From an uncultured Bacilli bacterium (GTDB lineage: Bacteria; Bacillota_I; Bacilli_A; RF39; UBA660), in NCBI GenBank assembly GCA_944358355.1, contig CALVQY010000014.1, positions 1 through 37,028 of the forward strand: a stretch of 37,028 nucleotides of DNA. The letters run 5' to 3'. Numbering within the stretch: the first letter of the stretch is position 1; each line of letters opens with the position of its first letter. Of the stretch, positions 1-6,800 are shown in pieces. A model generated the notes under the pieces. It saw only the letters and a list, made by a program, of their open reading frames with translations. It did no database searches and was not told where the DNA came from. Both the position numbers and the translations under genes were made by a program.

Positions 1-203
1 TAAATAAATCCCTCTTCTTCTAATCCTTGTAAAGCTTTCTGCATTGTATTAGGATTTACTTGATATTTTAAGGCAAAATCACGCACAGATGGTATTTTAC
101 TACTTGGAAGTAACTCTCCTTTAAAAATCTCTTTTTTAATTATTTCCTCTAGTTGTAAATAGATAGGTTTATCATTATCAAAAACATAACTTATAATTAT
201 CAC
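1..203 (-). CDS. GntR-family (YtrA-like) transcriptional regulator, N-terminal part
   Basis: Only the first ~67 codons are in the window; the rest lies beyond base 1. The protein reads KPIYLQLEEIIKKEIFKGEL, then LPSSKIPSVRDFA, then NPNTMQKALQGLEEEGFI. This is the winged-helix DNA-binding domain of GntR regulators, with the short YtrA-type spacing. Such regulators usually repress a linked ABC transporter, which may be the pair just upstream (284-2564) or genes outside the window. The start is unclear. A GTG at 203-201 is in frame but overlaps the GAGGTG that looks like the ribosome site; an ATT at 197-195 would be better spaced. The family is clear; the regulated target is inference. Confidence 0.8.
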   Translation of the reverse strand, partial: MIIISYVFDNDKPIYLQLEEIIKKEIFKGELLPSSKIPSVRDFALKYQVNPNTMQKALQGLEEEGFI

Positions 204-210
204 CTCTTTT

Positions 211-228
211 GTATTACTTGCTTAATAC
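211..228. promoter_or_regulatory. Palindromic operator candidate in the GntR leader
   Basis: An inverted repeat, GTATTA - 6 nt - TAATAC, lies just downstream of the -10 box and upstream of the GntR start. Position and symmetry fit an autoregulatory operator for the dimeric regulator. Binding is inferred. Confidence 0.5.
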
Positions 229-229
229 A

Positions 230-258
230 GTTATACAATATATATATGTTAATGTCAA
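230..258 (-). promoter_or_regulatory. Sigma-A promoter of the GntR gene
   Basis: TTGACA (253-258), a 17-nt spacer, then TATAAC (230-235) on the minus strand. The -35 box begins inside the U-tract of the upstream terminator, so the regulator starts as an independent transcription unit. Confidence 0.7.
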
Positions 259-287
259 GAAAAAAATACCAAATCTATTGGTATTAA
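258..287 (-). terminator. Rho-independent terminator after the ABC permease
   Basis: Minus-strand stem AATACCAA / TTGGTATT (265-272 and 278-285) with a 5-nt loop, followed by a run of T. The stem includes the permease stop codon at 284-286. Confidence 0.8.
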
Positions 288-1864
288 TTCTTTAATTTAA
301 AAGTTTTAGGAGCATAGTTATATATTAAGAATAGCGATATCACAGAATAAAGTATGACAAAAATTATCATGATAATTCCAAAGATAAAGGTTGATACTTC
401 TATTCTTGAGATATAATAACAGGCCCAATAAGTTATTAGGCTAGCAATTGTATAAGTTGTACTTTTCATTTCCATGCCAATATTATAAGGTTGTAATAAA
501 TAATATAAGACTAAGTTATGGATAGAAAAGAATATAGACATAGAGATAATTGATAATATGATAATTATATAGTTTAAAGGATTAGAACTTCCTCCACTTA
601 AGAATAAAAGTATGGCAAGAACTAGAGCAAGAACCACTGTTGGTAATAAGTTAATACCTATTACTGTTTTTAATCTTTCTTTAAATAAAGATAAAACTAT
701 TTTAGGTTCACGATAAAATCTATAAAATAACATCGAATGGTCACAGTTCATAAACATAGCATTAGTAATATTTTTACCTGTGTTAATAAAGTACATTATA
801 AATAACATATATGGTAAGAGCAATAAAGCAAAGGTATTGATACCTTGTTTTAAGACAGGTACAAAGAAAATAAGTATTCCTAAGATTATTCCTATTACCA
901 AGATAAAAACAGTCATCTTTTTAGCACTATCGATTAAGAGTTTTCTATGTCGTTTAACAAACAAGTCATGAAAATAAGCAAAACTACTCTTATCACTAGT
1001 TATACCTTTATCAAGAGTAATCTGTTCCCTACTCATTTTTGTTAATTGTTCCGTATTATTAGATGTATTAACAACAAAGATATTATCATGCTTTAATAAT
1101 TCTTTACATAAATATTGATAGTTATTATAAGTTAAAACTTTTCTAAAAGACATTATTCCAAGTATTAAGGTAATAACACAAACTACATAGAATATATTAA
1201 CTGGGATAACTAGATTAAAGTATGGTAATAAATATCCTATTAATAAAAGAGATATTATTAAGAAAAAATATAAAGCCCATGATTTAGGTTTATTCTCATT
1301 TATAATGATATTACTCTTTTTCATGCGGTAAAAATAAAAGGCTATAGCGATTACTTTTACACTTACAGTAAATACTACTAACATTAAGACTTGATACCAT
1401 GTAATAACGTTAAAGAATAATAGAATTAAAGATACTAATTGTCCTACAAAGATACTTCCTAGAAAATAAATAAAGTTAGGAACAATATAGTCTTTTGCCT
1501 TCATTTTCATTAAGACTATTAAATAATATTTATCTCTTGTGGGATTAAATATTTCTGTATTAGCGAAAGCTCCAATTAAAGCTAGAAAGATATAGATATG
1601 TATTATATAACTAACATCAAAGCTTTTATAAAGAGTTAAAGGTAATAACAAGAATATATAAATATAAAGTAGTTTATATCCAAAAGTCCTAATTAATTCT
1701 CTTATAACAAAGATTATAAAACTAATTACTTTAAAACTCTTAAAGCCATAAAACTTAGTAGGTATTAACTTACCTATTAAAGGCAGTTTACTAAAACCAT
1801 AAATAATCTGATTAACAGTATAAGCATTTTTTACTCTTAAAGATATTAAAAAGTTATTAAGCAT
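284..1864 (-). CDS. ABC transporter permease, large membrane subunit
   Basis: About 526 residues, with roughly twelve hydrophobic segments and a soluble stretch around residues 240-310 between two membrane halves. I do not recognise a specific family; general shape resembles large ABC-2/EcsB-like exporter permeases. It follows the ATPase gene directly, overlapping its stop by 8 nt (ATGCTTAA), so translation is probably coupled and the two proteins form one exporter. The ATG at 1864 is chosen over the GTG at 1873 because AAGGTG sits 7 nt upstream of the ATG, whereas the GTG is itself part of that site. Substrate unknown; candidates are peptides or antimicrobials, by analogy with GntR-linked exporters. 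Confidence 0.8.
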   Translation of the reverse strand: MLNNFLISLRVKNAYTVNQIIYGFSKLPLIGKLIPTKFYGFKSFKVISFIIFVIRELIRTFGYKLLYIYIFLLLPLTLYKSFDVSYIIHIYIFLALIGAFANTEIFNPTRDKYYLIVLMKMKAKDYIVPNFIYFLGSIFVGQLVSLILLFFNVITWYQVLMLVVFTVSVKVIAIAFYFYRMKKSNIIINENKPKSWALYFFLIISLLLIGYLLPYFNLVIPVNIFYVVCVITLILGIMSFRKVLTYNNYQYLCKELLKHDNIFVVNTSNNTEQLTKMSREQITLDKGITSDKSSFAYFHDLFVKRHRKLLIDSAKKMTVFILVIGIILGILIFFVPVLKQGINTFALLLLPYMLFIMYFINTGKNITNAMFMNCDHSMLFYRFYREPKIVLSLFKERLKTVIGINLLPTVVLALVLAILLFLSGGSSNPLNYIIIILSIISMSIFFSIHNLVLYYLLQPYNIGMEMKSTTYTIASLITYWACYYISRIEVSTFIFGIIMIIFVILYSVISLFLIYNYAPKTFKLKN

Positions 1865-2564
1865 CTTCTTCACCTTTTAAAACATTAATTATCTTATTCT
1901 TTAATTCTTTATCTGTTAATTCATCTCTTTTTATTTCTAAAAGTTCACCTTTGTTTAATACTACTATCTCATCACATAAATCTAGAGCAAGTTCCATAAT
2001 ATGGGTAGAAAATATAAGAATTCTATCTTTCTTCATTTTCTTTAATAACTCTTTCATCTCTTCTGCTACTACAACATCAAATGATGTTAAAGGCTCATCA
2101 AGTAATAAAATGTTTGGACTTGCTATTAAATAGATTAACATCTGCATTTTATTCTTCATACCATGAGAATAATCTTTCATTAATTTATCTCTATCTTCCA
2201 TATCTATCTTAACTATATCAAAATACTCATCTATAGTTTTTAAATTTTTAATATTATCTTTATTAATATCTATAAAGTATTTTAAAAACTCTCTTCCTGT
2301 TAAGAATTCAGGAACAACAGGAGTTGATAGAACATAGCCTATATCACTACTTTCTATTTTTTTATTAGACTTACCATCACTTAAATAAAACTCTCCACTA
2401 TCACATTTTAAATCTTCATTTAAGCAGTTAAAGAAAGTAGTCTTCCCTGCTCCATTTCTTCCTAAAAGTCCATAAATCTTACCACTTTCAAATGTAAAAT
2501 TAATATTTTTAAGAACGCACTTTTTATCAAAGTTTTTACTTAGATTTTCTATTACTAACTTCAT
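1857..2564 (-). CDS. ABC transporter ATP-binding protein
   Basis: A 235-residue ABC ATPase. Walker A GRNGAGKT is at 35-42, the signature YSHGM at 132-136 (standard LSGGQ replaced by the SHGM form common in ABC-2 exporters), Walker B ILLLDEP at 152-158 and the H-loop STHIM at 186-190. It energises export together with the permease that overlaps its 3' end. A strong ribosome site (GAGGAG) precedes the ATG. No substrate can be read from the sequence; the BcrA/YtrB/EcsA group is the nearest type. Confidence 0.92.
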   Translation of the reverse strand: MKLVIENLSKNFDKKCVLKNINFTFESGKIYGLLGRNGAGKTTFFNCLNEDLKCDSGEFYLSDGKSNKKIESSDIGYVLSTPVVPEFLTGREFLKYFIDINKDNIKNLKTIDEYFDIVKIDMEDRDKLMKDYSHGMKNKMQMLIYLIASPNILLLDEPLTSFDVVVAEEMKELLKKMKKDRILIFSTHIMELALDLCDEIVVLNKGELLEIKRDELTDKELKNKIINVLKGEEDA

Positions 2565-2630
2565 AATTACTCCTCATTTCTTTTTAAGTCTATCATAGGT
2601 AAATCCAAATATCAACATATATAATTTTAA

Positions 2631-2658
2631 CTTATAATAATCTCCTATAAAGTGGCAA
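2631..2658 (-). promoter_or_regulatory. Candidate promoter of the ABC transporter operon
   Basis: TTGCCA (2653-2658), a 16-nt spacer, then TATAAG (2631-2636) on the minus strand, 67 nt before the ATPase start. Confidence 0.4.
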
Positions 2659-2676
2659 AAATTACCAGTAAAAACT

Positions 2677-2705
2677 TTGTATTTTTAATTGTTATAAGAT
2701 ATATA
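2677..2705 (+). promoter_or_regulatory. Candidate promoter of the small hydrophobic peptide
   Basis: TTGTAT (2677-2682), 17 nt, TATATA (2700-2705); a TATAAT lies two bases later (2702-2707). It is divergent from the ABC operon promoter and would give a leader of about 60 nt containing a G-rich stretch (2740-2749). Confidence 0.45.
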
Positions 2706-2770
2706 ATATGTTACTATATATCTAGGAACATTTAATAGTTGGGTGGGGCCTTAGAAAGGAGGTCGATATA

Positions 2771-2854
2771 ATGAACAAGAAAGATTCATTAATCATTGCT
2801 TTAGTAGTTATTATCCTTTTTCAAAACCTATTACTGCTTTTAGCTTTAATATAG
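2771..2854 (+). CDS. 27-residue hydrophobic peptide, type I toxin-like
   Basis: The peptide starts MNKKDSLIIALVVII, then continues LFQNLLLLLALI: a charged start followed by a single membrane helix. It has the strongest ribosome site in the window, AGAAAGGAGG ending 10 nt before the ATG. Immediately after the stop comes a 12-bp hairpin, and a good minus-strand promoter beyond it would make an RNA antisense to this gene's 3' end. Tiny one-helix protein, strong translation signal and convergent antisense RNA are the hallmarks of type I toxin-antitoxin loci such as TxpA/RatA, BsrG/SR4 and Fst. I cannot assign it to a named toxin family. Function is inference. Confidence 0.55.
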   Translation: MNKKDSLIIALVVIILFQNLLLLLALI

Positions 2855-2969
2855 AAAAAGCCACCTAACTCACATCGTTGAATTAGGTGGAATCACAAAT
2901 TATATAGGTTTCACTCAACACGCGAATATTAAGTGTTCCTACTTTTTATTTTATGCAAATTTCTTTGAC
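2855..2969 (-). ncRNA. Putative antisense RNA (antitoxin) opposite the small peptide's 3' end
   Basis: A minus-strand promoter at 2976-3004 would start transcription near 2969. The RNA would end at the hairpin 2861-2890 (arms of 12 nt, loop CATCGT) followed by CTTTTTC. One base pair of the hairpin is U-G on the minus strand but a C-A mismatch on the plus strand, so the terminator belongs to the minus-strand RNA. A plus-strand stem AACAC / GTGTT (2917-2935) before TTTTTATTTT could end the peptide mRNA, giving roughly 80-100 nt of complementarity. Confidence 0.5.
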
Positions 2970-2975
2970 ATATTA

Positions 2976-3004
2976 ATAGTATCATAAAATATTTAAAAAT
3001 TCAA
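2976..3004 (-). promoter_or_regulatory. Promoter of the putative antisense RNA
   Basis: TTGAAT (2999-3004), 17 nt, TACTAT (2976-2981), with a TGA extended -10 motif. It lies just after the PHP gene's stop, where no downstream minus-strand coding gene begins for 400 nt. Confidence 0.5.
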
Positions 3005-3022
3005 TACATAGTGAATAAAAAA

Positions 3023-3916
3023 CTACTGGTAATATTTCCCTATTTTATAGTTAGTTATAATATCTTTACTTATCTTAAGATTACCTCTACCTACACCTAG
3101 ATTATGATTTTCTTTATTAGTACCATGATAATCACTTCCACCTGATATCAAGAGGTTTCTCTCCTTTGCAAAATTAACTAAATAATTAGTTTGTTTTTCA
3201 CTAAAAGTTGTATAAAAACATTCTATTCCATCTAAAGCAACTTCATTATATAGTTTATCTAAAAACTTTTCTGTATCAGTAAATTTATATTGATAAGGAT
3301 GCGCTAAAAAGGCAATACCTCCATTTTTATGAATAAGATTAACTATTTCTTTAATAGAAGGTTTAAACTCAGCATGATTTATAAACAATTTACTTTTAGG
3401 ATTAGTTAATCCTTTTCTATAGAAATTACTAAAAGATGTCCAAACATCTTCTTTTAGTTTTTCTTTATTATTTTCATATTTAACTAATTCTTCATATATA
3501 CCACGTTCAAAGAACTCATTTGTAAACTTCTTATCTCTTACTCTTTCAAGATGAAACTCTAAACCTAGTTCTTTTATTCTATCAAGTAATCTATTATAAA
3601 AAATATTAGTTCTTTTACTAACCAACTCATCACTATAAAATTCTTCTAAATATTTATTAACCTTTTTATAATCAAAGCCATATCCTAACACTTCTATTAA
3701 TCTATTATCAAAACTAGTAGTAAATTCACATCCTACCAATATATCTCCTTTATATATTTCTTTTACATTAAACTCTTCCATTTCAAAATAGGATTTACAA
3801 GTATTATGGTCTGTAATAGAAATAACCTCTAAACCTAAGTCTTCCGCTTTCTTTAGTAGTTCTTTAACTGTATCTGTTCCATCAGAATAAGTTGTATGCA
3901 TATGTAAATCTATCAT
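3023..3916 (-). CDS. PHP-domain phosphoesterase (TrpH/YciV-like)
   Basis: A 297-residue protein with the PHP metal-binding motifs: H5-x-H7, D12, T35-D36-H37, GCEFT near 64, FLAHP near 204 and SDYHG near 261. Members of this group hydrolyse phosphoester bonds, for example 3',5'-nucleoside bisphosphates or short RNAs (RNase AM/YciV); the substrate here is not determined. The ATG at 3916 overlaps the NUDIX stop by one base (TAATG), so it is the last gene of a three-gene operon with NUDIX and GNAT. The set is consistent with nucleotide or metabolite housekeeping. Confidence 0.85.
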   Translation of the reverse strand: MIDLHMHTTYSDGTDTVKELLKKAEDLGLEVISITDHNTCKSYFEMEEFNVKEIYKGDILVGCEFTTSFDNRLIEVLGYGFDYKKVNKYLEEFYSDELVSKRTNIFYNRLLDRIKELGLEFHLERVRDKKFTNEFFERGIYEELVKYENNKEKLKEDVWTSFSNFYRKGLTNPKSKLFINHAEFKPSIKEIVNLIHKNGGIAFLAHPYQYKFTDTEKFLDKLYNEVALDGIECFYTTFSEKQTNYLVNFAKERNLLISGGSDYHGTNKENHNLGVGRGNLKISKDIITNYKIGKYYQ

Positions 3917-4401
3917 TATTTATTCACTCCTTTATATATTTTTAAAGCATCACCTAATATATCACCATATTTTTCAAGATAGTTTTTAGTATGTTCTGTC
4001 ATATTAGATGGTAAATTACCTACATTAAACCACTCTAGTTTCTTACTTTCATTATCATTTACTCTTAACTCACCACTGTACTTTTTTACTACAAAGATAG
4101 CAGTAATATCATATAACTTATCTCCATTAGGATACTCTCTATAAGTATCTTTTCCTGATAATACTTTTACCATCTCTAAATCAATAATATCTAAATTTGT
4201 CTCTTCTTTTAATTCCCGTCTTGCCACTTCTTCAAAGCTTTCTCCTAATTCCATCGCTCCACCTGGAAAACCATACTGATTATAATCAGTTCGAAGTTGC
4301 ATTAACACTTCATCTTTATCATTAAAAACAAATAAACCTACACCTGCAGTTAAAATTGGATTATGCCCTACATATTTTCTTAAATCTTTAATATAACTCA
4401 T
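3916..4401 (-). CDS. NUDIX hydrolase
   Basis: A 161-residue protein with a Nudix box at residues 48-70: G48-x5-E54-x7-R62-E63-L64-x-E66-E67. The glycine usually found near the end of the box is Asn69. The preceding GVGLFVFND stretch and the YGFPGG turn match the YjhB/ADP-ribose-pyrophosphatase-like subgroup, which cleaves nucleoside diphosphates linked to another moiety. Its ATG overlaps the stop of the upstream acetyltransferase by 4 nt (ATGA), and its stop touches the PHP start, so the three are co-translated. Exact substrate unknown. Confidence 0.9.
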   Translation of the reverse strand: MSYIKDLRKYVGHNPILTAGVGLFVFNDKDEVLMQLRTDYNQYGFPGGAMELGESFEEVARRELKEETNLDIIDLEMVKVLSGKDTYREYPNGDKLYDITAIFVVKKYSGELRVNDNESKKLEWFNVGNLPSNMTEHTKNYLEKYGDILGDALKIYKGVNK

Positions 4402-4913
4402 ACTAATTCCTTCCTCATTATATATCTTATTTTACCACCATACATTAACTTCTCTTTATATTTTTTATAACCTGTCTTTTCTAATGTTTTAAGACTTGCT
4501 AAATTATCAGGATGAACAGTTGCATAAGAGTATTTTATACTAGCATCTCTTTCTTTCATTATAGATTCTGCTTTTAAAATTAAACTCTCTTGTAAATGAT
4601 TCCCTCTATATTTTGGTAATACTCCAGCATTATCCATTTCAATAGATGAAGATAATTCATCTTTAGGTATTTCTTCTGCAAGTTCACCAGTTGGATTAAT
4701 ATGTCGTTCTGCTATTAGAAAGCCTGCTAAATCATCTTTATACAATGCTTTAACAATAATAGCATTATCTTCTAGTTTCTTTAATATCTTATCATATTCC
4801 ATTAAATCAATAGAATACCATTCTTTATGTTCCAAGTTTTCATAAATTATTTTACAAACTTCAATAACCTTTTCTATATCATTGCTATTTCCTTCTTTGA
4901 TAATAAATCCCAT
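4398..4913 (-). CDS. GNAT-family N-acetyltransferase
   Basis: A 171-residue acetyl-CoA-dependent acetyltransferase. The acetyl-CoA pyrophosphate loop is visible as VLPKYRGNHLQ (98-108), followed by the helix ESLILKAES, and a typical final segment SLKTLEKTGYKKY. An AGGAGG site precedes the ATG. It is the first gene of the GNAT-NUDIX-PHP operon. The acceptor cannot be predicted from sequence alone. Confidence 0.85.
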   Translation of the reverse strand: MGFIIKEGNSNDIEKVIEVCKIIYENLEHKEWYSIDLMEYDKILKKLEDNAIIVKALYKDDLAGFLIAERHINPTGELAEEIPKDELSSSIEMDNAGVLPKYRGNHLQESLILKAESIMKERDASIKYSYATVHPDNLASLKTLEKTGYKKYKEKLMYGGKIRYIMRKELV

Positions 4914-4922
4914 AACATCCTC

Positions 4923-5347
4923 CTAAAATGGGTAAACAAAATTACCATTATCATAATCATCCATCAATTCAAAAAAATAATCAATATTTTCTTTTATTTC
5001 TTCACATAAATCCTCATATATTTCACTACTAATATGATTATTATCATTCATACATTTATAAAACCTCTTAATACTAGTAGAATATTCTTTGATAGATGAT
5101 TTACTAGACCACATACATTTTCTAATAAACCAGTCACTCAAAAATTCAAACACTTTATCTGGACCATCTTCCATTTTAGTAGGTTCATAGTAATTTAAAT
5201 AAGTATTAAGAAAAAACTCCATATTATATAAATGTTGCCTTATTGTCTTATCAGCTAATCCTTTATCTTTTAAATATTTTTCAAACTCTAAAAGAAAGGT
5301 CTCATTTCTTTTAACATTTTTATTAACTTTTTTTCATAATTATCCAT
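4923..5347 (-). pseudogene. Recombinase-like core-binding domain protein, interrupted at an A7 tract
   Basis: The open part (4923-5222) gives 99 residues, but the match continues upstream. A start at 5347 (MDNYEKK) has a GGAGTG site and a candidate promoter. That frame stops after 19 codons, while the other frame continues as NVKRNETFLLEFEKYL and KDKGLADKTIRQHLYN. One extra A in the A7 tract at 5328-5334 would join them into a ~141-residue protein. The layout, with KGLADKTIRQH followed by FLSDWFIRKCMWSS, resembles the N-terminal helical (core-binding, SAM-like) domain of tyrosine recombinases without a catalytic domain. It is either a one-base deletion, an assembly error, or slippage-controlled expression. 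Its 3' end lies 9 nt before the GNAT start. Confidence 0.6.
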
Positions 5348-5382
5348 ATATTATCACTCCAAACTTCTTATATATTAACTTT

Positions 5383-5411
5383 ATCATATTTATTTATCAG
5401 TTACTAGTTAA
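5383..5411 (-). promoter_or_regulatory. Candidate promoter of the core-binding domain gene
   Basis: TTAACT (5406-5411), 17 nt, TATGAT (5383-5388) on the minus strand. It probably also drives the GNAT-NUDIX-PHP genes, since no terminator separates them. Confidence 0.45.
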
Positions 5412-5452
5412 TTATTATAATTTGAAACTACTACTATTCATTTTTGCACATT

Positions 5453-5486
5453 AAAAACTCCATCTCTTCAAAGAAGAAATGAAGTT
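5453..5486 (-). terminator. Rho-independent terminator after the Abi locus
   Basis: A 14-bp minus-strand stem (5473-5486 pairing with 5456-5469, two U-G pairs, UUU loop) followed by T residues. It ends the Abi_2 transcript and the downstream RNA element. Confidence 0.85.
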
Positions 5487-5529
5487 TGATTTTGACTTAG
5501 GGCTTCGAAAGTTTCCTAAATACCAATCA
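5453..5529 (-). ncRNA. Structured RNA element, downstream copy (abiF-RNA-like), with terminator
   Basis: Positions 5494-5529 match 33 of 36 bases of the element at 6445-6480 in the leader of the same gene. On the minus strand it folds as a 7-bp stem (AUUUAGG / CCUAAGU) around a 13-base loop that is identical in both copies and contains CUUUCGAAG. Two of the three differences convert a C-G pair into U-A; the third turns a C-G pair into U-G. Pairing survives only on the minus strand. The terminator follows after 7 nt, so a ~75-nt RNA ends here, from the Abi mRNA or from a weak promoter of its own. Conserved RNAs near abiF genes have been described; identity with them is inference. Confidence 0.6.
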
Positions 5530-5556
5530 CTAATAGTTTATTAGTTTTTATTATAA

Positions 5557-6423
5557 TTATTCACTAGGATAGCCCATAATGTCTAAAATACCTCTTATAC
5601 TAATTGATTTTAACTTTTTAGATAACTTTGTAATCTCTTTATAAATTTGTTTCTGAAATTTTTTAGAATGTTTTTTATCTAATAATAATTTCATACAATT
5701 AACTAACATATAGAAATTAGTAGAACCATTATGCTTATTATACACCTTATCAACTAGTTTATAACTAATAAAAAATTTACTATGAAATGTATAAAGGCGA
5801 TCTGAATGAGCGCTTATATTTCTAGCTAAAGTTAAGTTGACTAAAATTTGTTTTAATAATTTATCTGATATTTTAAAATACTTACTAATTGCTTGCCTAT
5901 CTTCTTGCTTTAATAGTCCATAAAATCTACTAATCTCACCAAGTGTTAAAACTTTAACTAATACGAACGGAGGAACATATCCATACACATTTTGATAATG
6001 GGTAATTGCTGGATGTTTGCCATAATTTTTATTTAACTCTTCTTCAATATTATGCACTAGTCTTTTTACTGAATCAGTATCAGCATTTATATCAAAATTT
6101 TGTCTATCTAAATAATTTTCTATACCATATTTTTTGGAAATAGTATTAGCAATTAAGGATTTAACAACAACTTCAATTTCTAAAGCATATTTTAAAAATA
6201 TTGCTCTTAAATTTTTATCGAAATTATATAAGGAATATATTTCATTAAAAGTTACACCTTCAAAATATTTACCATCTCCTTTAAAAACTTCTTTATAAGT
6301 ATTAACAATGGCATAATATGTATATTTTTCAATTTTACTTAAGGCATCTTTTTTATTTTCAATTATAACACCTTTAGAAATTAGATAATTTATTAAATCT
6401 TCGTTACTTTTATATTCCTTCAT
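5557..6423 (-). CDS. Abi_2 (AbiD/AbiF) family abortive-infection protein
   Basis: A 288-residue protein of the Abi_2 family. Visible landmarks are the wHTH-like start ending LISKGVIIEN, IYSLYNFDKNLRAIFL (62-77), the central IEVVVKSLIANTISKKYG, and the RNISAH motif at 201-206. That motif is the R-x4-H signature of HEPN ribonucleases, so the likely activity is RNA cleavage triggered by phage infection, leading to growth arrest. Related lactococcal proteins AbiD/AbiF block phage growth. The gene has its own promoter and terminator, and both its 5' leader and 3' region carry copies of one structured RNA element. Such RNAs may act as antidote or guide; this is inference. GGGGGA serves as the ribosome site. 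Confidence 0.85.
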   Translation of the reverse strand: MKEYKSNEDLINYLISKGVIIENKKDALSKIEKYTYYAIVNTYKEVFKGDGKYFEGVTFNEIYSLYNFDKNLRAIFLKYALEIEVVVKSLIANTISKKYGIENYLDRQNFDINADTDSVKRLVHNIEEELNKNYGKHPAITHYQNVYGYVPPFVLVKVLTLGEISRFYGLLKQEDRQAISKYFKISDKLLKQILVNLTLARNISAHSDRLYTFHSKFFISYKLVDKVYNKHNGSTNFYMLVNCMKLLLDKKHSKKFQKQIYKEITKLSKKLKSISIRGILDIMGYPSE

Positions 6424-6444
6424 ATTTCCCCCATAAACAAAATT

Positions 6445-6480
6445 GACTCAGGGCTTCGAAAGTTTCCTGAGTACCAATCA
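6445..6480 (-). promoter_or_regulatory. Structured RNA element, upstream copy, in the Abi_2 mRNA leader
   Basis: The minus-strand stem ACUCAGG / CCUGAGU closes a 13-base loop identical to that of the copy at 5494-5529. The predicted transcription start falls at or next to the element's first base, so the mRNA begins with it. It could be a cis-regulator, the target of the trans-acting downstream copy, or a processed RNA cofactor of the Abi protein. Confidence 0.6.
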
Positions 6481-6484
6481 ATAT

Positions 6485-6519
6485 GAATATATCACTTTTA
6501 TTACTTCCTGTCAATAGAT
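6485..6519 (-). promoter_or_regulatory. Sigma-A promoter of the Abi_2 locus
   Basis: On the minus strand TTGACA is followed by 17 nt and TATATT, within the 40 nt upstream of the leader RNA element. This is one of the best promoters in the window; transcription would start about at the element's first base. Confidence 0.7.
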
Positions 6520-6556
6520 TTTAACTCAGCTTGTTAAAAAAAATATAATATAATAT

Positions 6557-6676
6557 TTAAATATTCTGGTACTTTTTTATATTTGAGGTTCCAAATTGTA
6601 ACTTCAAAATATTATACCATTTATCAGTTAACTCAATCTTAAATTCGTTTCTTGCATCTTCAATTACATTTAACAT
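6557..6676 (-). pseudogene. Remnant of an AlbA_2 (Schlafen-like) domain protein
   Basis: A 39-codon frame begins MLNVIEDARNEFKIELTDK. This is the typical opening of AlbA_2-domain proteins, which normally continue with LEKEVVAFLN and run for hundreds of residues. Here the match ends after about 19 residues and an unrelated tail follows (WYNILKLQF to the stop). The start has a near-perfect GGAGGTGAG site and a promoter (TTGTTT at 6722-6727, 17 nt, TAAAGT at 6699-6704), so the 5' end is intact and the body is deleted. A longer frame back to a GTG at 6781 has no ribosome site and mostly reads the promoter. AlbA_2 proteins occur among regulators and defence systems, which fits the neighbouring Abi genes. 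Confidence 0.55.
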
Positions 6677-6800
6677 ATATCTCACCTCCAGTTTTGCAAC
6701 TTTACTGTACCATACCATAAAAAACAATTCAGCGAATGTCGTAAGAAATGCCATAAGAAAAATATATAAATAGCCTTTCACTTATATAATATACTGTTTA

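Noticed and set aside
780-971. Plus-strand frame of 63 codons within the ABC permease
   Set aside because: It lies entirely opposite a well-supported membrane protein and is a composition shadow with no ribosome site. The same applies to plus-strand frames at 1951-2133, 4827-5009, 7782-8069 and 18163-18429.
5494-6480. Reading the two 36-nt elements as transposon ends or attachment sites
   Set aside because: The differences preserve RNA base pairing on one strand, one copy sits at a promoter's +1, and the other abuts a terminator. That fits an RNA element better than a DNA recombination site, and there is no recombinase between them.
6557-6781. A 74-residue membrane protein starting at the GTG at 6781
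   Set aside because: There is no ribosome site before 6781, and the first 35 codons cover a promoter and a near-perfect Shine-Dalgarno for the internal ATG at 6676, which begins a recognisable AlbA_2 segment.
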